Assembly (NCBI RefSeq): GCF_030551255.1
Contig: NZ_CP130630.1
Span: forward strand, 2,647,501 to 2,711,500
Direction: 5' to 3'
Origin: Streptomyces sp. NL15-2K
GTDB taxonomy: Bacteria > Actinomycetota > Actinomycetes > Streptomycetales > Streptomycetaceae
Length of the DNA stretch: 64,000 nucleotides
Shown here: piece by piece, positions 17,568-26,600 of the stretch
Layout: the number at the start of each line of letters is the position of its first letter
Numbering within the stretch: position 1 is the stretch's first letter
Program-made: the position numbers and the translations under genes
Notes under the pieces: generated by a model
What the model was told of the DNA's origin: nothing
Seen by the model: the letters and a program-made list of their open reading frames with translations, nothing else
Database searches by the model: none

Positions 17568-19282
17568 TCGGCCTCATTTCCGCCACCTCGGCGGGCGCTG
17601 CGGCGAGGGACCGGCTGGCCGCGGCGTGGCCCTCCCGGGCCCGGGTGTACGACGGGCCCGTCGGGGACGCCGTACGGCGGGCGTTCGCCGAGTGTGAGCA
17701 GCTCGTGTGTTTTCTGGCCACGGGGGCGGTCGTACGACTGATCGCCCCTCTGTTGGGTGACAAGGCGTCCGACCCGGGTGTGGTGTGTGTCGACGAGGGC
17801 GGGCGGTTCGCCGTGTCGCTGGTGGGCGGGCACGGGGGCGGGGCCAATGAACTCGCCCGTGAGGTGGGGGAGTTGCTGGGGGCGGAGCCCGTGGTGACCA
17901 CGGCGACGGATGCGGTGGGGTTGCCCGGGCTGGATACGCTCGGGTTCCCGGTGGAGGGGGATGTCGCCGGGGTTTCCCGGGCCGTGCTCGACGGTGAACC
18001 GGTGGCGCTGAAGGCGGACTTCGCCTGGCCCCTTCCGGCACTTCGGGTCACCGAGGAAGGGGCGTACTCGATCCGGCTGACGGATCGCCTCGTCGAACCC
18101 GCCGAGCAGGAGGTCGTTCTCCGTCCGCCGTCCCTCGTCGTCGGCGTCGGCGCCTCCAAGGGCGCGCCCGTCGGCGAAGTCCTCGGGCTCGTCGAGGACG
18201 CGCTGCGGGATGCGGGACTGTCCCCCCGTAGCATCGCCGAACTCGCCACCGTCGACGCCAAGGCCGAAGAACCCGGCATCGTCGAGGCCGCCGAGCGTCT
18301 CGGCGTCCCCCTCGTCACCTACTCCGCCGAGGAGTTGGCCGCCGTGGACGTGCCCAACCCCTCCGACGCCCCCCTCGCCGCCGTCGGCACGCCTTCCGTC
18401 GCCGAGGCCGCCGCGCTCATGAGCGGCGGTGAACTCCTCGTCCCCAAGCGGAAGTCGGCGCGAGAGGACGGGCAGCCCGCCATGGCGACCTGTGCCGTCG
18501 TACGGCGGCCCGCGCGCGGGCGGCTCGCGGTGGTCGGGCTCGGGCCGGGTGCCCGCGACCTGCTCACCCCGCGTGCCAAGGCCGAATTGCGGCGCGCTTC
18601 CGTGCTCGTCGGGCTCGACCAGTACGTCGACCAGATCCGCGACCTGCTGCGGCCGGGCACCCGGATCCTGGAGTCGGGGCTCGGCGCCGAGGAGGAGCGG
18701 GCGCGGACGGCCGTGGCTCAGGCCCGGAAAGGGCAGGCCGTCGCGCTCATCGGCAGCGGGGACGCCGGCGTGTACGCCATGGCCTCCCCCGCGCTCGCCG
18801 AGGCCTCCGACGACATCGACGTGATCGGGGTGCCCGGTGTGACCGCCGCCCTCGCCGCGGCCGCGCTCCTCGGCGCGCCGCTGGGCCACGACCACGTGTC
18901 CATCAGCCTCTCCGATCTCCACACGCCCTGGGAGGTCATCGAGCGGCGGGTGAAGGCGGCGGCCGAGGCGGACATCGTCGTGACCTTCTACAACCCGCGC
19001 AGCCGGGGCCGGGACTGGCAGCTGCCGAAGGCCCTCTCCGTCCTCGCCGGGCACCGGGAGCCGACGACGCCGGTCGGTGTCGTACGGAACGCGTCGCGGC
19101 CGGACGAGTCCAGCACGCTGACGACGCTGGCCGCCCTCGACCCGGAGACGGTCGACATGATGACGGTCGTGACCGTGGGCAACACCGCGACCCGGCGGAT
19201 CGCGGGGCGCATGGTGACCCCGCGCGGCTACCGCTGGCAGGAGAGCAGGCCGGATCAGGCGGAGAAGGAGGAGGCCCGGTGA
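17564..19282 (+). CDS. cobJ: CbiG - precorrin-3B C17-methyltransferase (CobJ/CbiH) fusion
   Basis: Two-domain protein of 572 aa. Residues 1-~300 resemble CbiG, the ring-opening lactone hydrolase of the cobalt-early route: LVCFLATGAVVRLIAPLL, VSLVGGHGGGANELAREVG, VVGVGASKGAPVGEV. Residues ~322-572 are the C17 methyltransferase: AVVGLGPGARDLLTPRA, IGSGDAGVYAMASPALAEA, VPGVTAALAAAALLGAPLGH, VTFYNPRSRGRDWQL. This is not the CobI-CobJ fusion of mycobacteria. It starts at a GTG overlapping the cobL stop and overlaps cobH. Confidence 0.92.
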   Translation: MIGLISATSAGAAARDRLAAAWPSRARVYDGPVGDAVRRAFAECEQLVCFLATGAVVRLIAPLLGDKASDPGVVCVDEGGRFAVSLVGGHGGGANELAREVGELLGAEPVVTTATDAVGLPGLDTLGFPVEGDVAGVSRAVLDGEPVALKADFAWPLPALRVTEEGAYSIRLTDRLVEPAEQEVVLRPPSLVVGVGASKGAPVGEVLGLVEDALRDAGLSPRSIAELATVDAKAEEPGIVEAAERLGVPLVTYSAEELAAVDVPNPSDAPLAAVGTPSVAEAAALMSGGELLVPKRKSAREDGQPAMATCAVVRRPARGRLAVVGLGPGARDLLTPRAKAELRRASVLVGLDQYVDQIRDLLRPGTRILESGLGAEEERARTAVAQARKGQAVALIGSGDAGVYAMASPALAEASDDIDVIGVPGVTAALAAAALLGAPLGHDHVSISLSDLHTPWEVIERRVKAAAEADIVVTFYNPRSRGRDWQLPKALSVLAGHREPTTPVGVVRNASRPDESSTLTTLAALDPETVDMMTVVTVGNTATRRIAGRMVTPRGYRWQESRPDQAEKEEAR

Positions 19283-19869
19283 ACCGCGTGGTGCATCCCA
19301 TCGAGCAGGAGTCCTTCCGGCGGCTGCGCGCCCGCCTGGACACCTCGCACTTCCCGCCGCTGACCCGGGCGGTGGTGGAACGGGTCATCCACTCCGCGGC
19401 CGATCTGGAGTACGCGAGCGATCTCGTCATGGACGAGGGCGAGTTGGCGAAGGCGCACGCTGCCCTCCACGCCGGGGCGCCCGTCGTCGTGGACGTGGAG
19501 ATGGTCGCGGCGGGCATCACTCGGCGCGAGACCGTCTGTCGCCTCAAGGACGCCAGGTCCGGCCCCGGGCTGACCCGTTCGGCCCATGCGACAAGACTCG
19601 CCCACGAGCAGGTGGGACCCGGCGCCCTCTGGGTGATCGGCTGTGCGCCGACCGCGCTGGAGGAGCTGCTGACCCTGGACGCCTCGCCCGCGCTCGTCAT
19701 CGGGCTGCCCGTCGGCTTCGTCGGGGCGGCCGAGTCCAAGGCCGCGTTGCGCGAGAGCGGGCTGCCCGCCGTGAGCAACGTGTCCGAGAAGGGCGGCTCG
19801 GCGGTCGCTGCCGCCGCGCTCAACGCCCTGCTGTACCACCCCTTTCCGACGCCCGAGGAGAAATCGTGA
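19279..19869 (+). CDS. cobH: precorrin-8X methylmutase CobH
   Basis: Moves the C11 methyl group to C12, giving hydrogenobyrinate. 196 aa, typical. The start region VVHPIEQESFRRLRARLD, the proposed catalytic His in VIHSAADLEYA (~39), DVEMVAAGITRR, and IGLPVGFVGAAESKAALR with PAVSNVSEKGGS are all present. GTG start with GTGA overlap to the preceding gene; it overlaps cbiX by 4 nt. Confidence 0.95.
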   Translation: MNRVVHPIEQESFRRLRARLDTSHFPPLTRAVVERVIHSAADLEYASDLVMDEGELAKAHAALHAGAPVVVDVEMVAAGITRRETVCRLKDARSGPGLTRSAHATRLAHEQVGPGALWVIGCAPTALEELLTLDASPALVIGLPVGFVGAAESKAALRESGLPAVSNVSEKGGSAVAAAALNALLYHPFPTPEEKS

Positions 19870-20789
19870 CCACCCCGCCGCCCGCCCTGCTCATCGCCGG
19901 CCATGGCACCCGGGACGACGCCGGAGCCGAGGCGTTCCGCGACTTCGTACGGGAGTTGGGCGACCGCCACCCCGAACTGCCCGTCGCGGGCGGCTTCATC
20001 GAACTGTCCCCGCCCCCGCTGGGCGATGCGGTCACCGAACTGGTGGAGCGGGGTGTACGCCGTTTCGCCGCCGTACCGCTGATGCTGGTGTCCGCCGGGC
20101 ACGCCAAGGGCGACATCCCGGCGGCGCTGGCCCGTGAGAAGGAGCGGCACCCCGGGATCTCGTACGCCTACGGCCGTCCGCTGGGCCCGCACCCGGCGCT
20201 GCTGTCGGTCCTGGAGCGGCGGCTGGACGAGGCCCTCGGCGGCACGGCACGCACGCCCGCCGACCGGGCCGACGTGACGGTACTGCTCGTCGGGCGCGGC
20301 TCCACCGACCCCGACGCCAACGCCGAGGTGCACAAGGCGGCCCGGCTGCTGTGGGAGGGGCGTGGGTACGCGGGCGTGGAGACGGCGTTCGTGTCGCTGG
20401 CGGCGCCGGACGTGCCGAGCGGCCTGGACCGGTGCGTGAAGCTGGGGGCGCGGCGGATCGTCGTGCTCCCCTACTTCCTGTTCACCGGCATCCTCCCGGA
20501 CCGGGTGCGGCAGCAGACGGAGGGCTGGGCGGAGGCGCACCCGGAGGTCGAGGTGCGCTCGGCGGACGTGATCGGTCCGGAGCCGGAGCTGCTCGATCTG
20601 GTCATGGAGCGGTACGAGGAGGCGGTCAAGGGCGATCTGCGGATGAACTGCGACTCGTGCGTGTACCGGATCGCGCTGCCCGGCTTCGAGGAGAAGGTGG
20701 GGCTGCCGCAGCAGCCGCATTTCCACCCGGACGACGACGACCATCACCACGGACACCACCACCATGGCGCACACACCCATGCCCACTGA
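19866..20789 (+). CDS. cbiX: sirohydrochlorin cobaltochelatase-like CbiX with MxCxxC motif and His-rich tail
   Basis: CbiX/SirB type chelatase, two repeats of the fold in 307 aa. Metal-site histidines appear in LLIAGHGTRDD (~10-20) and VSAGHAKGDIP (~78-88). The C-terminus adds MNCDSCVYR (~259-267), an MxCxxC motif like that of the long Fe-S-containing CbiX of Bacillus megaterium, and then a tail with DDDDHHHGHHHH and HTHAH. The His tail is likely to bind or store Co2+ or Ni2+. The start of the next gene overlaps the DNA that encodes this tail. Confidence 0.88.
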   Translation: MTTPPPALLIAGHGTRDDAGAEAFRDFVRELGDRHPELPVAGGFIELSPPPLGDAVTELVERGVRRFAAVPLMLVSAGHAKGDIPAALAREKERHPGISYAYGRPLGPHPALLSVLERRLDEALGGTARTPADRADVTVLLVGRGSTDPDANAEVHKAARLLWEGRGYAGVETAFVSLAAPDVPSGLDRCVKLGARRIVVLPYFLFTGILPDRVRQQTEGWAEAHPEVEVRSADVIGPEPELLDLVMERYEEAVKGDLRMNCDSCVYRIALPGFEEKVGLPQQPHFHPDDDDHHHGHHHHGAHTHAH

Positions 20790-21867
20790 CGACACCGGCA
20801 CCGGGGCCGACACGGACGCCCACGACCTGCGGCACCACGGGGACGCCGAGGTGCGGGACGACGGCTCGGCGCTGGTCGACCTCGCCGTGAACGTCCGCGC
20901 GGACACCCCGCCCGCCTGGCTGCGGGAGCGGATCGCCGGGTCGCTGGCCGGCCTCGCCGCCTATCCGGACGGGCGGTCCGCGCGCGCGGCGGTGGCGGCG
21001 CGGCACGGGCTCCCGGCGGAGCGGGTCCTGCTGACGGCGGGTGCCGCCGAGGCCTTCGTACTGCTCGCACGCGCCCTGAAGGTCCGTCAACCGATCGTCG
21101 TCCACCCGCAGTTCACCGAGCCGGAGGCAGCGCTGCGGGACGCGGGTCACACGGTCGACCGGGTCCTGCTGCGGGAGGAGGACGGCTTCCGGCTGGACCC
21201 GGCGGCGGTCCCGGAGGACGCGGACCTGGTGGTGATCGGCAACCCGACGAATCCCACCTCCGTCCTGCACCCGGCTGCCGCGATCGCGCGACTCGCCCGG
21301 CCTGGGCGGACGTTGGTGGTGGACGAGGCCTTCATGGACGCGGTGCCGGGTGAGCGGGAAGCGCTGGCCGGGCGGACGGACGTGCCCGGCCTGGTCGTGC
21401 TGCGCAGCCTGACCAAGACCTGGGGGCTGGCCGGGCTGCGGATCGGGTACGTGCTGGCCGCCCCGGAGACGATCACCGCCCTGGAGCGGGCCCAGCCGCT
21501 GTGGCCGGTGTCCACGCCGGCGCTCGCCGCCGCCGAGGCCTGCGTGGAGCCGCGGGCACTGGCGGAGGCGGCCGACGCGGCTCACCGTGTCGCCGCGGAC
21601 CGGGCCCATCTCGTCGCCGGGCTGGAGGAGTTCGCCTCCGACGGACTGCGGGTGGCCCAGTCGGCCGAGGGCCCCTTCGTCCTCGTACGGCTGCCCCGCG
21701 CGACCGCCGTGCGCCGGCATCTGCGCGACCTCGGTTTCGCGGTGCGCCGCGGGGACACCTTCCCGGGCCTCGGCGAGGAGTGGCTGCGGCTGGCGGTGCG
21801 GGACCAGGTGACGGTCAACTCCTTCCTTCAGGCCCTGGACCGGGCGCTGGCTCCGGCGCGTCGCTGA
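20764..21867 (+). CDS. cobC: PLP-dependent aminotransferase CobC-like (threonine-phosphate decarboxylase / HisC-like)
   Basis: Class I/II PLP fold, 367 aa. Visible features: VIGNPTNPTSVL (cofactor-stacking loop), VVDEAFMDAV, and the Schiff-base Lys in LRSLTKTWGLAGLRIGY (~218). In B12 synthesis this family makes (R)-1-amino-2-propanol phosphate from threonine phosphate; a histidinol-phosphate aminotransferase activity cannot be excluded. Starting at 20764 it overlaps cbiX by 26 nt; an in-frame ATG at 20779 is an alternative. The 3' end overlaps the convergent DUF2264 gene by 53 nt. Confidence 0.82.
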   Translation: MAHTPMPTDDTGTGADTDAHDLRHHGDAEVRDDGSALVDLAVNVRADTPPAWLRERIAGSLAGLAAYPDGRSARAAVAARHGLPAERVLLTAGAAEAFVLLARALKVRQPIVVHPQFTEPEAALRDAGHTVDRVLLREEDGFRLDPAAVPEDADLVVIGNPTNPTSVLHPAAAIARLARPGRTLVVDEAFMDAVPGEREALAGRTDVPGLVVLRSLTKTWGLAGLRIGYVLAAPETITALERAQPLWPVSTPALAAAEACVEPRALAEAADAAHRVAADRAHLVAGLEEFASDGLRVAQSAEGPFVLVRLPRATAVRRHLRDLGFAVRRGDTFPGLGEEWLRLAVRDQVTVNSFLQALDRALAPARR

Positions 21868-23758
21868 GCCCGGGCGCCACTCGCTCCCAGGTGCCGTCCG
21901 GGAAGCGGATCTCCACGGTGCCGTCGGCGGCGACCGACGCGCTCACCCCCGTACGCAGCGCCTGCGGGTCGGCGCTGAGCACCACGAGGGTGACCAGCAG
22001 GCGGGCGCCGTCGCCCAGTTCGAGCACGGGCGTGGCGGAGTGGTGTCCGACGGCGTTGGCGCCGAGGGCCGGTAAGACCCTGCCCTCGGCGTCGCCCCAG
22101 CCGTACAGGCCGGTGATCGCGCTGGTCAGCCCGTCCGCGCGGCGGGCCGACGCCCGGCCCGGACCGGTCCGGGCGACCGGCGGCGCGAGGTCGTCGGCGA
22201 CGGCCCAGCCGCCCTCCCGCACCCGAGTGCCGGGCGGTACGTCGAGGCGGTGCACGCGCACCTCCCAGGGCCCGCGCACCACGCTCACCGTCTCGATGCG
22301 GCGCCCCGGCGCCCGGTGCCAGGAGGCGGCACGGCCGCCCGAGGCGCCGAGGGGGTGGATGCGGCCGCGGGGGGACGGTGTGCCGTCGGGGCCGAGCAGG
22401 GCGATGTGGTTGTCGGGGCCCGCCGTCGTCCCGGGGGTTTCCGGGGCTGTGGCGCTGGAGTAGGCGAACCGTGCGTAGTGCGGGCTGTCGTCGGCGGTCG
22501 CGGGCGGGGGCGGGAGCCGGTCGCTGCCGTGGTTGACCAGCCGTACGATCCCGTCGGCCGAGGTGGAGTGGAGCAGCCAGCCCGGTGCGGGCAGGGCCAG
22601 GCAGACGTCCTCCCTGTCCACGGGCGCGGGCTCCTCGGGGGCTGTCCAGACGGGGTGGTCGGCCGGCAGGAGCAGCCCCAGGAACGCCTTGCTCGCCCAG
22701 TACGGGGAGGCGGGGCCCGAGTAGCGCTGGGTGACGGGGAGGAACGGGCGGTACCAGCCGAGCGTGAGCAGACCCCGCTCGTCGGGCGCGCCGTGCTCGG
22801 CGAAGTGCTTCAGGGCACCCGAGGCGAGGCGGCGGGTGCGGCCGGGCGGCAGCGGGGTGGCGTCGGCGAGGGCGCCCGCCCACAGCGGGGCGGTGGTCGC
22901 GAAACGGTAGGTGAGCGAGCGGCCCTGGTGCACCGGGGCGCCGTCGGAGCCGAAGAAGTGCTGGTGGACGGCGAGGAACTCACGCAGTCGCGCCCGGTGC
23001 CGGGCCACGGTCGCCCCGTCCGCGCGGGGGCCCGCGATGCGCTGCCACAGCACCGGGTACAGGTGCAGCGCCCAGGCGTTGTAGTAGTCGAACTTGCGGC
23101 CGTCGCCGTCGGTGTACCAGCCGCCGCCCCGGTACCAGTCGTCCAGGCGGGCGAGCCCCGCGTCGATCTCCGTACGGCTGTGCGGGGCGCCGACGGAGGC
23201 CATGAACTCCTCCGAGATGACCTGGAACAGCCGCCAGTTGGAGTCGTTGACGTCCGCGCCGACGAATCCGCCGAGCCAGTCCACGACCTGCCCGCGCACT
23301 CGGTCGTCGAGGTGGTCCCACAGCCACGGCCGGGACTCGTGCAGGGCGATGGCGATCGACGCGGCCTCCACCATGGGCTGGGCGCGGTCGGTGATGAGCG
23401 GCCAGCGTTCGGCGCCGTGCGGGTCGGTGCCGGCGGCGAGTCCGGCGGCGTAGCGCTCGATGAGGGCGGGGCCGACCCGGCCGCCCGAGCCCGCGATGCG
23501 GAACGCGGCGAGCAGGAACGAGCGCGCGAAGCCTTCCAGGCCGTCGGACCAGGGTCCGGAGTGGCTGGGCGGTCCGGGGAGCCGGTACTGGGCGAAGCCG
23601 GGGGTCGCGAAGGGCCCGAGCCCGTCCAGGAGCCGGTCGGCGATCGTCTCCCAGTGGGCGCGGGTCCAGCCGGTGAGGGGCGAGAGCACGGGGTCGGGTG
23701 CGGGCAGGTCGGGAAGGTGCGTCGAGTCGTCGGGGAGCGACACATGCGGCGCGGTCAT
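21815..23758 (-). CDS. DUF2264 domain-containing protein
   Basis: 647 aa, cytoplasmic (no signal peptide). Recognised as DUF2264 from its N-terminal half: GFARSFLLAAFRIAG, DVNDSNWRLFQVISEEFM, GGGWYTDGDGRKFDYYNAWALHLYP and YRFATTAPLWAGAL, an alpha/alpha-barrel-like pattern seen in unsaturated glucuronyl hydrolase-type folds. The C-terminal half is beta-rich (VSVVRGPWEVRVHRLDVPPG). It is the last gene of the transporter operon, with ATGA overlap to the LacI gene, so it probably acts on the imported sugar. The reaction is not known to me. Confidence 0.8.
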   Translation of the reverse strand: MTAPHVSLPDDSTHLPDLPAPDPVLSPLTGWTRAHWETIADRLLDGLGPFATPGFAQYRLPGPPSHSGPWSDGLEGFARSFLLAAFRIAGSGGRVGPALIERYAAGLAAGTDPHGAERWPLITDRAQPMVEAASIAIALHESRPWLWDHLDDRVRGQVVDWLGGFVGADVNDSNWRLFQVISEEFMASVGAPHSRTEIDAGLARLDDWYRGGGWYTDGDGRKFDYYNAWALHLYPVLWQRIAGPRADGATVARHRARLREFLAVHQHFFGSDGAPVHQGRSLTYRFATTAPLWAGALADATPLPPGRTRRLASGALKHFAEHGAPDERGLLTLGWYRPFLPVTQRYSGPASPYWASKAFLGLLLPADHPVWTAPEEPAPVDREDVCLALPAPGWLLHSTSADGIVRLVNHGSDRLPPPPATADDSPHYARFAYSSATAPETPGTTAGPDNHIALLGPDGTPSPRGRIHPLGASGGRAASWHRAPGRRIETVSVVRGPWEVRVHRLDVPPGTRVREGGWAVADDLAPPVARTGPGRASARRADGLTSAITGLYGWGDAEGRVLPALGANAVGHHSATPVLELGDGARLLVTLVVLSADPQALRTGVSASVAADGTVEIRFPDGTWERVAPGLSDAPEPAPGPGPEGRS

Positions 23759-24855
23759 ACGGGGTTGAGTCCTCCGTGTTGGTCAAGGGACGGTCGGGCA
23801 GCATGCCCAGGTGGAGCGACGCTGCGGCGCACAACGATGTGCGTACCGAGCAGATGGTGATTCCCGCCGGCATGCTCGGGATCCCGCAGAGCGATCCGCA
23901 CGGCCGCGCGACCGAGCTCCTCCGCGGGAGTCCGAACAGTGGTGAGCGGCGGATTGAAGTCCTCAGCGAGCGGAATGTCGTTGTACCCGACGACCGAGAT
24001 GTCCTCAGGCACGCTCAACCCCGCGTCGGCGATGGCGCGCAGCGCCCCCGCGGCGACCATGTCGTCCCCGGCGAAGACCGCCGTGAACTCCCGTGTCTCC
24101 TTGAGCAGTTCGGTCATCGCCCGCAACCCGGCCGCACGGCCCAGCCCGCAGTCGACGACATGCGCGGCCTCGGCCGGCAGCCCATGCTCGGAGAGCGCAG
24201 CCCGGTACCCGGCGACACGGGCGTCCAGAGCCGTGTTGCCGGGCAGTCCACCGAGGAACACGATCCGCCGGTGTCCGGCGGAGAGCAGGTGCCCGGTGAT
24301 GGCTCGCGCCCCCGCCTCGTTGTCGAACTCGACGACCAGCGCCGGGATGTCAGGATCAGGAGCGGGCCGGCCGCACAACACCAGCCGCGCCCCCGACGCA
24401 TCCAGGGCCTGCGCATAGTGGGCCACGCGCGAGCGATACGCGTCGTCCTCGACGACCCCACCGACCAGGATCACCAGCCGCGCGCCCTCCTCCCGCATGA
24501 GCTGCACGAACTCCATCTCGCGCTGCGGATCCCCGCCGGTCGCCCCGACCATGCACAGCCAGCCCCGGTCGGCGGCCTCCGCCTCCACTCCCTCGGCGAC
24601 CTGGGCGTAGAAGGGGCTGGTGACCTGGCGGACGACGACGGCGGCCATCTTGCGGCCGCCGCCCACCAGCGCACGCGCATGGGCGTTGGCGACGTAGTCG
24701 AGGTCGCGCGCGGCACGCAGAACGCGAGCCCGGGTCGCGGCGGGCACGGGATGGTTGCCGCTGAGCGCGCGCGACGCCGTGGCCATCGACACGCCCGCCC
24801 GCTCGGCGACCTCCCGGATCGTGACCCGCCGCTTGGACTCCATGTCGTTCCCCAT
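23755..24855 (-). CDS. LacI family transcriptional regulator
   Basis: 366 aa. N-terminal LacI helix-turn-helix at residues ~12-34 (TIREVAERAGVSMATASRAL), hinge region with ARALVGGG, then the periplasmic-binding-protein-like sensor domain (AAVVVRQVTSPFYAQVAEG, VFLGGLPGNTALDARVAGYRAAL, VVGYNDIPLAEDFNPPLTTV). A start at MESKRR, four codons later, is possible. It lies 37 nt downstream of the solute-binding protein gene and most likely represses its own operon through the operator-like sites near 28374 and 28507. Confidence 0.92.
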   Translation of the reverse strand: MGNDMESKRRVTIREVAERAGVSMATASRALSGNHPVPAATRARVLRAARDLDYVANAHARALVGGGRKMAAVVVRQVTSPFYAQVAEGVEAEAADRGWLCMVGATGGDPQREMEFVQLMREEGARLVILVGGVVEDDAYRSRVAHYAQALDASGARLVLCGRPAPDPDIPALVVEFDNEAGARAITGHLLSAGHRRIVFLGGLPGNTALDARVAGYRAALSEHGLPAEAAHVVDCGLGRAAGLRAMTELLKETREFTAVFAGDDMVAAGALRAIADAGLSVPEDISVVGYNDIPLAEDFNPPLTTVRTPAEELGRAAVRIALRDPEHAGGNHHLLGTHIVVRRSVAPPGHAARPSLDQHGGLNPV

Positions 24856-24892
24856 CCCCCGCGTCTCCTGTTCTCTTCCGCCCGGCGACCGC

Positions 24893-26542
24893 TCACGTGT
24901 TGGCCGCGTAGTCCTTCGCGAACTCGTCGGCCATTCTGTCGCCGCCCCGGGCCCGCCACTTCTTCACGGCCCCGTCCCACTCCGACAGCGGGATGCGGCC
25001 GGCGACGATGCCGGTGACGGTGTCGTCCAGGAGCGCCTTGAGCGTGGTGCCCTGGGAGTTCTTCGTCCGGGACTGCAGGCCCCAGGAGGCATTGCGGATG
25101 GCGTGCGGGACCGTCTTCTGCTGCCAGGCGTGCAGGGCCCGTACGGCGTCGGGCATGCCCGGCACGAACAGCACCTGGGGGCCTTCGGCGAGGTACTTCA
25201 GCGGCAGGTTGGTGTTGTTCTCCACCTCGCCGAGCTTGGTGGGCTGCGGGGAGCCGTCCTTGCCGCGGGTGAAGTGGGTGCCCTCGACGCCGTAGTGGAC
25301 GAGTTCCCACTCCTGGCTGCCGAAGGGGGCGGCGAGGTAGTCGAGGATGCGCAGCATCAGCTCGATGCGTTCCTTCTTCGCCTTCTTCAGCACGGTGTAG
25401 CCGAAGGAGCGGCGGGCGGCGACGATGCCGCCGGGTTCACCGCCGACGCTGTACGGGAGTGCCGCGGCCGGGGCCATCCCGTCCGGCGCCTCCCTGTACT
25501 TGGGCAGGTAGGCGCCGAAGCCGTCCTGCATGGAGCCGACCGTGCCGTTGTAGTAGAGGGTGGTCAGGTCGATCTGGGAGATGGACGTGGCGTCCGGGTG
25601 GTACGAGCCGTTCTTGCGCAGCTGGGCCTGGAAGGCGATGGAGGCCTTGTAGCGTTCGTCTGCGACGCCCGGCAGGAAGGTGCCGTCGTCGGTGACGGCC
25701 CATTCGTTGGGCGCGCGGTGGGCGGCGGAGTGCACGGCGTTGCCGAAGAGGGAGCCGGAGGCGGCGCCGAGTGCGTACGTACGGCCGCTGGTGGCCTGCT
25801 TGGCGACGGCCGCGAAGTCCTGGGACGTCCAGCCCTCCTTCATGCCCGCGTCCGTGAACATGTCCTGGTTGAGCCAGAGGGTGGAGCCGGGCAGCGGGCG
25901 TTCCAGGGGGATGCCGTGGATACGGCCGCCGATGCGGCCCATGTCCTGCCAGGCGTGGGTGGGGATGTTCGCGAGGTTGGGGTAGTCGGCGATCGCCTCG
26001 CCGGAGAGGTACGGCGTGAGGTCCTCGGCCCGTCGCTGTACGAACTCGGCCTCGCGGGGCAGGACGAACCCGGAGAAGAGGTTGATGATGTCCGGCAGGG
26101 TGTCGGCGTCGCCGGCCATCACGGTGGCCATCTTCTTCTGGTAGTCGGCCTGGGAGATGATCGTGTACTCGATCTTCACGCCGAGTGCCTTCTCCACGGC
26201 GGCCCAGAACCGGTTGGCCGAGGCGGGCTTGGGTGGCGTGCCGAAGGACATCGACATGACCTTGATGGTGGAGCCGTCGCCGGGTGTCCGGGAGACGGAC
26301 TTGACCAGGTCGGCGGGGTAGGCCGTATAGCCCGCCTGGACGCCTGCCTCGGTGGGCGCGAGGTCCGGCTTGGGGCCGCTCGCGGGCTTGTACGCGGGCC
26401 AGGGGGCGAGCTTCTTGCCCGCGTTGGAGACGTCGCTGTCGCCCGAGCTCGTGGAGCAGGCGGTCAGCAGACCGGGGACGGAGACGGCGGCACCGCCTGC
26501 CGCCACGGAGCGCAGGAGGGTGCGTCGGGACATGCGGGACAT
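24893..26542 (-). CDS. extracellular sugar-binding lipoprotein (ABC transporter family 1)
   Basis: 549 aa. The N-terminus has a twin-arginine motif (SRRTLLRS), a hydrophobic stretch and a lipobox LLTAC around residue 29, so it is a Tat-exported lipoprotein. The large size and the aromatic C-terminal half (FLPGVADERYKASIAFQAQLRKNG region) fit the LplA/YtcQ group of oligosaccharide binders. Its two permeases are encoded immediately upstream. The ligand is not determinable; pectin fragments are a contextual guess. Confidence 0.88.
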   Translation of the reverse strand: MSRMSRRTLLRSVAAGGAAVSVPGLLTACSTSSGDSDVSNAGKKLAPWPAYKPASGPKPDLAPTEAGVQAGYTAYPADLVKSVSRTPGDGSTIKVMSMSFGTPPKPASANRFWAAVEKALGVKIEYTIISQADYQKKMATVMAGDADTLPDIINLFSGFVLPREAEFVQRRAEDLTPYLSGEAIADYPNLANIPTHAWQDMGRIGGRIHGIPLERPLPGSTLWLNQDMFTDAGMKEGWTSQDFAAVAKQATSGRTYALGAASGSLFGNAVHSAAHRAPNEWAVTDDGTFLPGVADERYKASIAFQAQLRKNGSYHPDATSISQIDLTTLYYNGTVGSMQDGFGAYLPKYREAPDGMAPAAALPYSVGGEPGGIVAARRSFGYTVLKKAKKERIELMLRILDYLAAPFGSQEWELVHYGVEGTHFTRGKDGSPQPTKLGEVENNTNLPLKYLAEGPQVLFVPGMPDAVRALHAWQQKTVPHAIRNASWGLQSRTKNSQGTTLKALLDDTVTGIVAGRIPLSEWDGAVKKWRARGGDRMADEFAKDYAANT

Positions 26543-26600
26543 GGGCAGGTCACCTTTCTACAGCGGCTCTTGATGACACGTCAGCTTTTGAGTGGACGGG

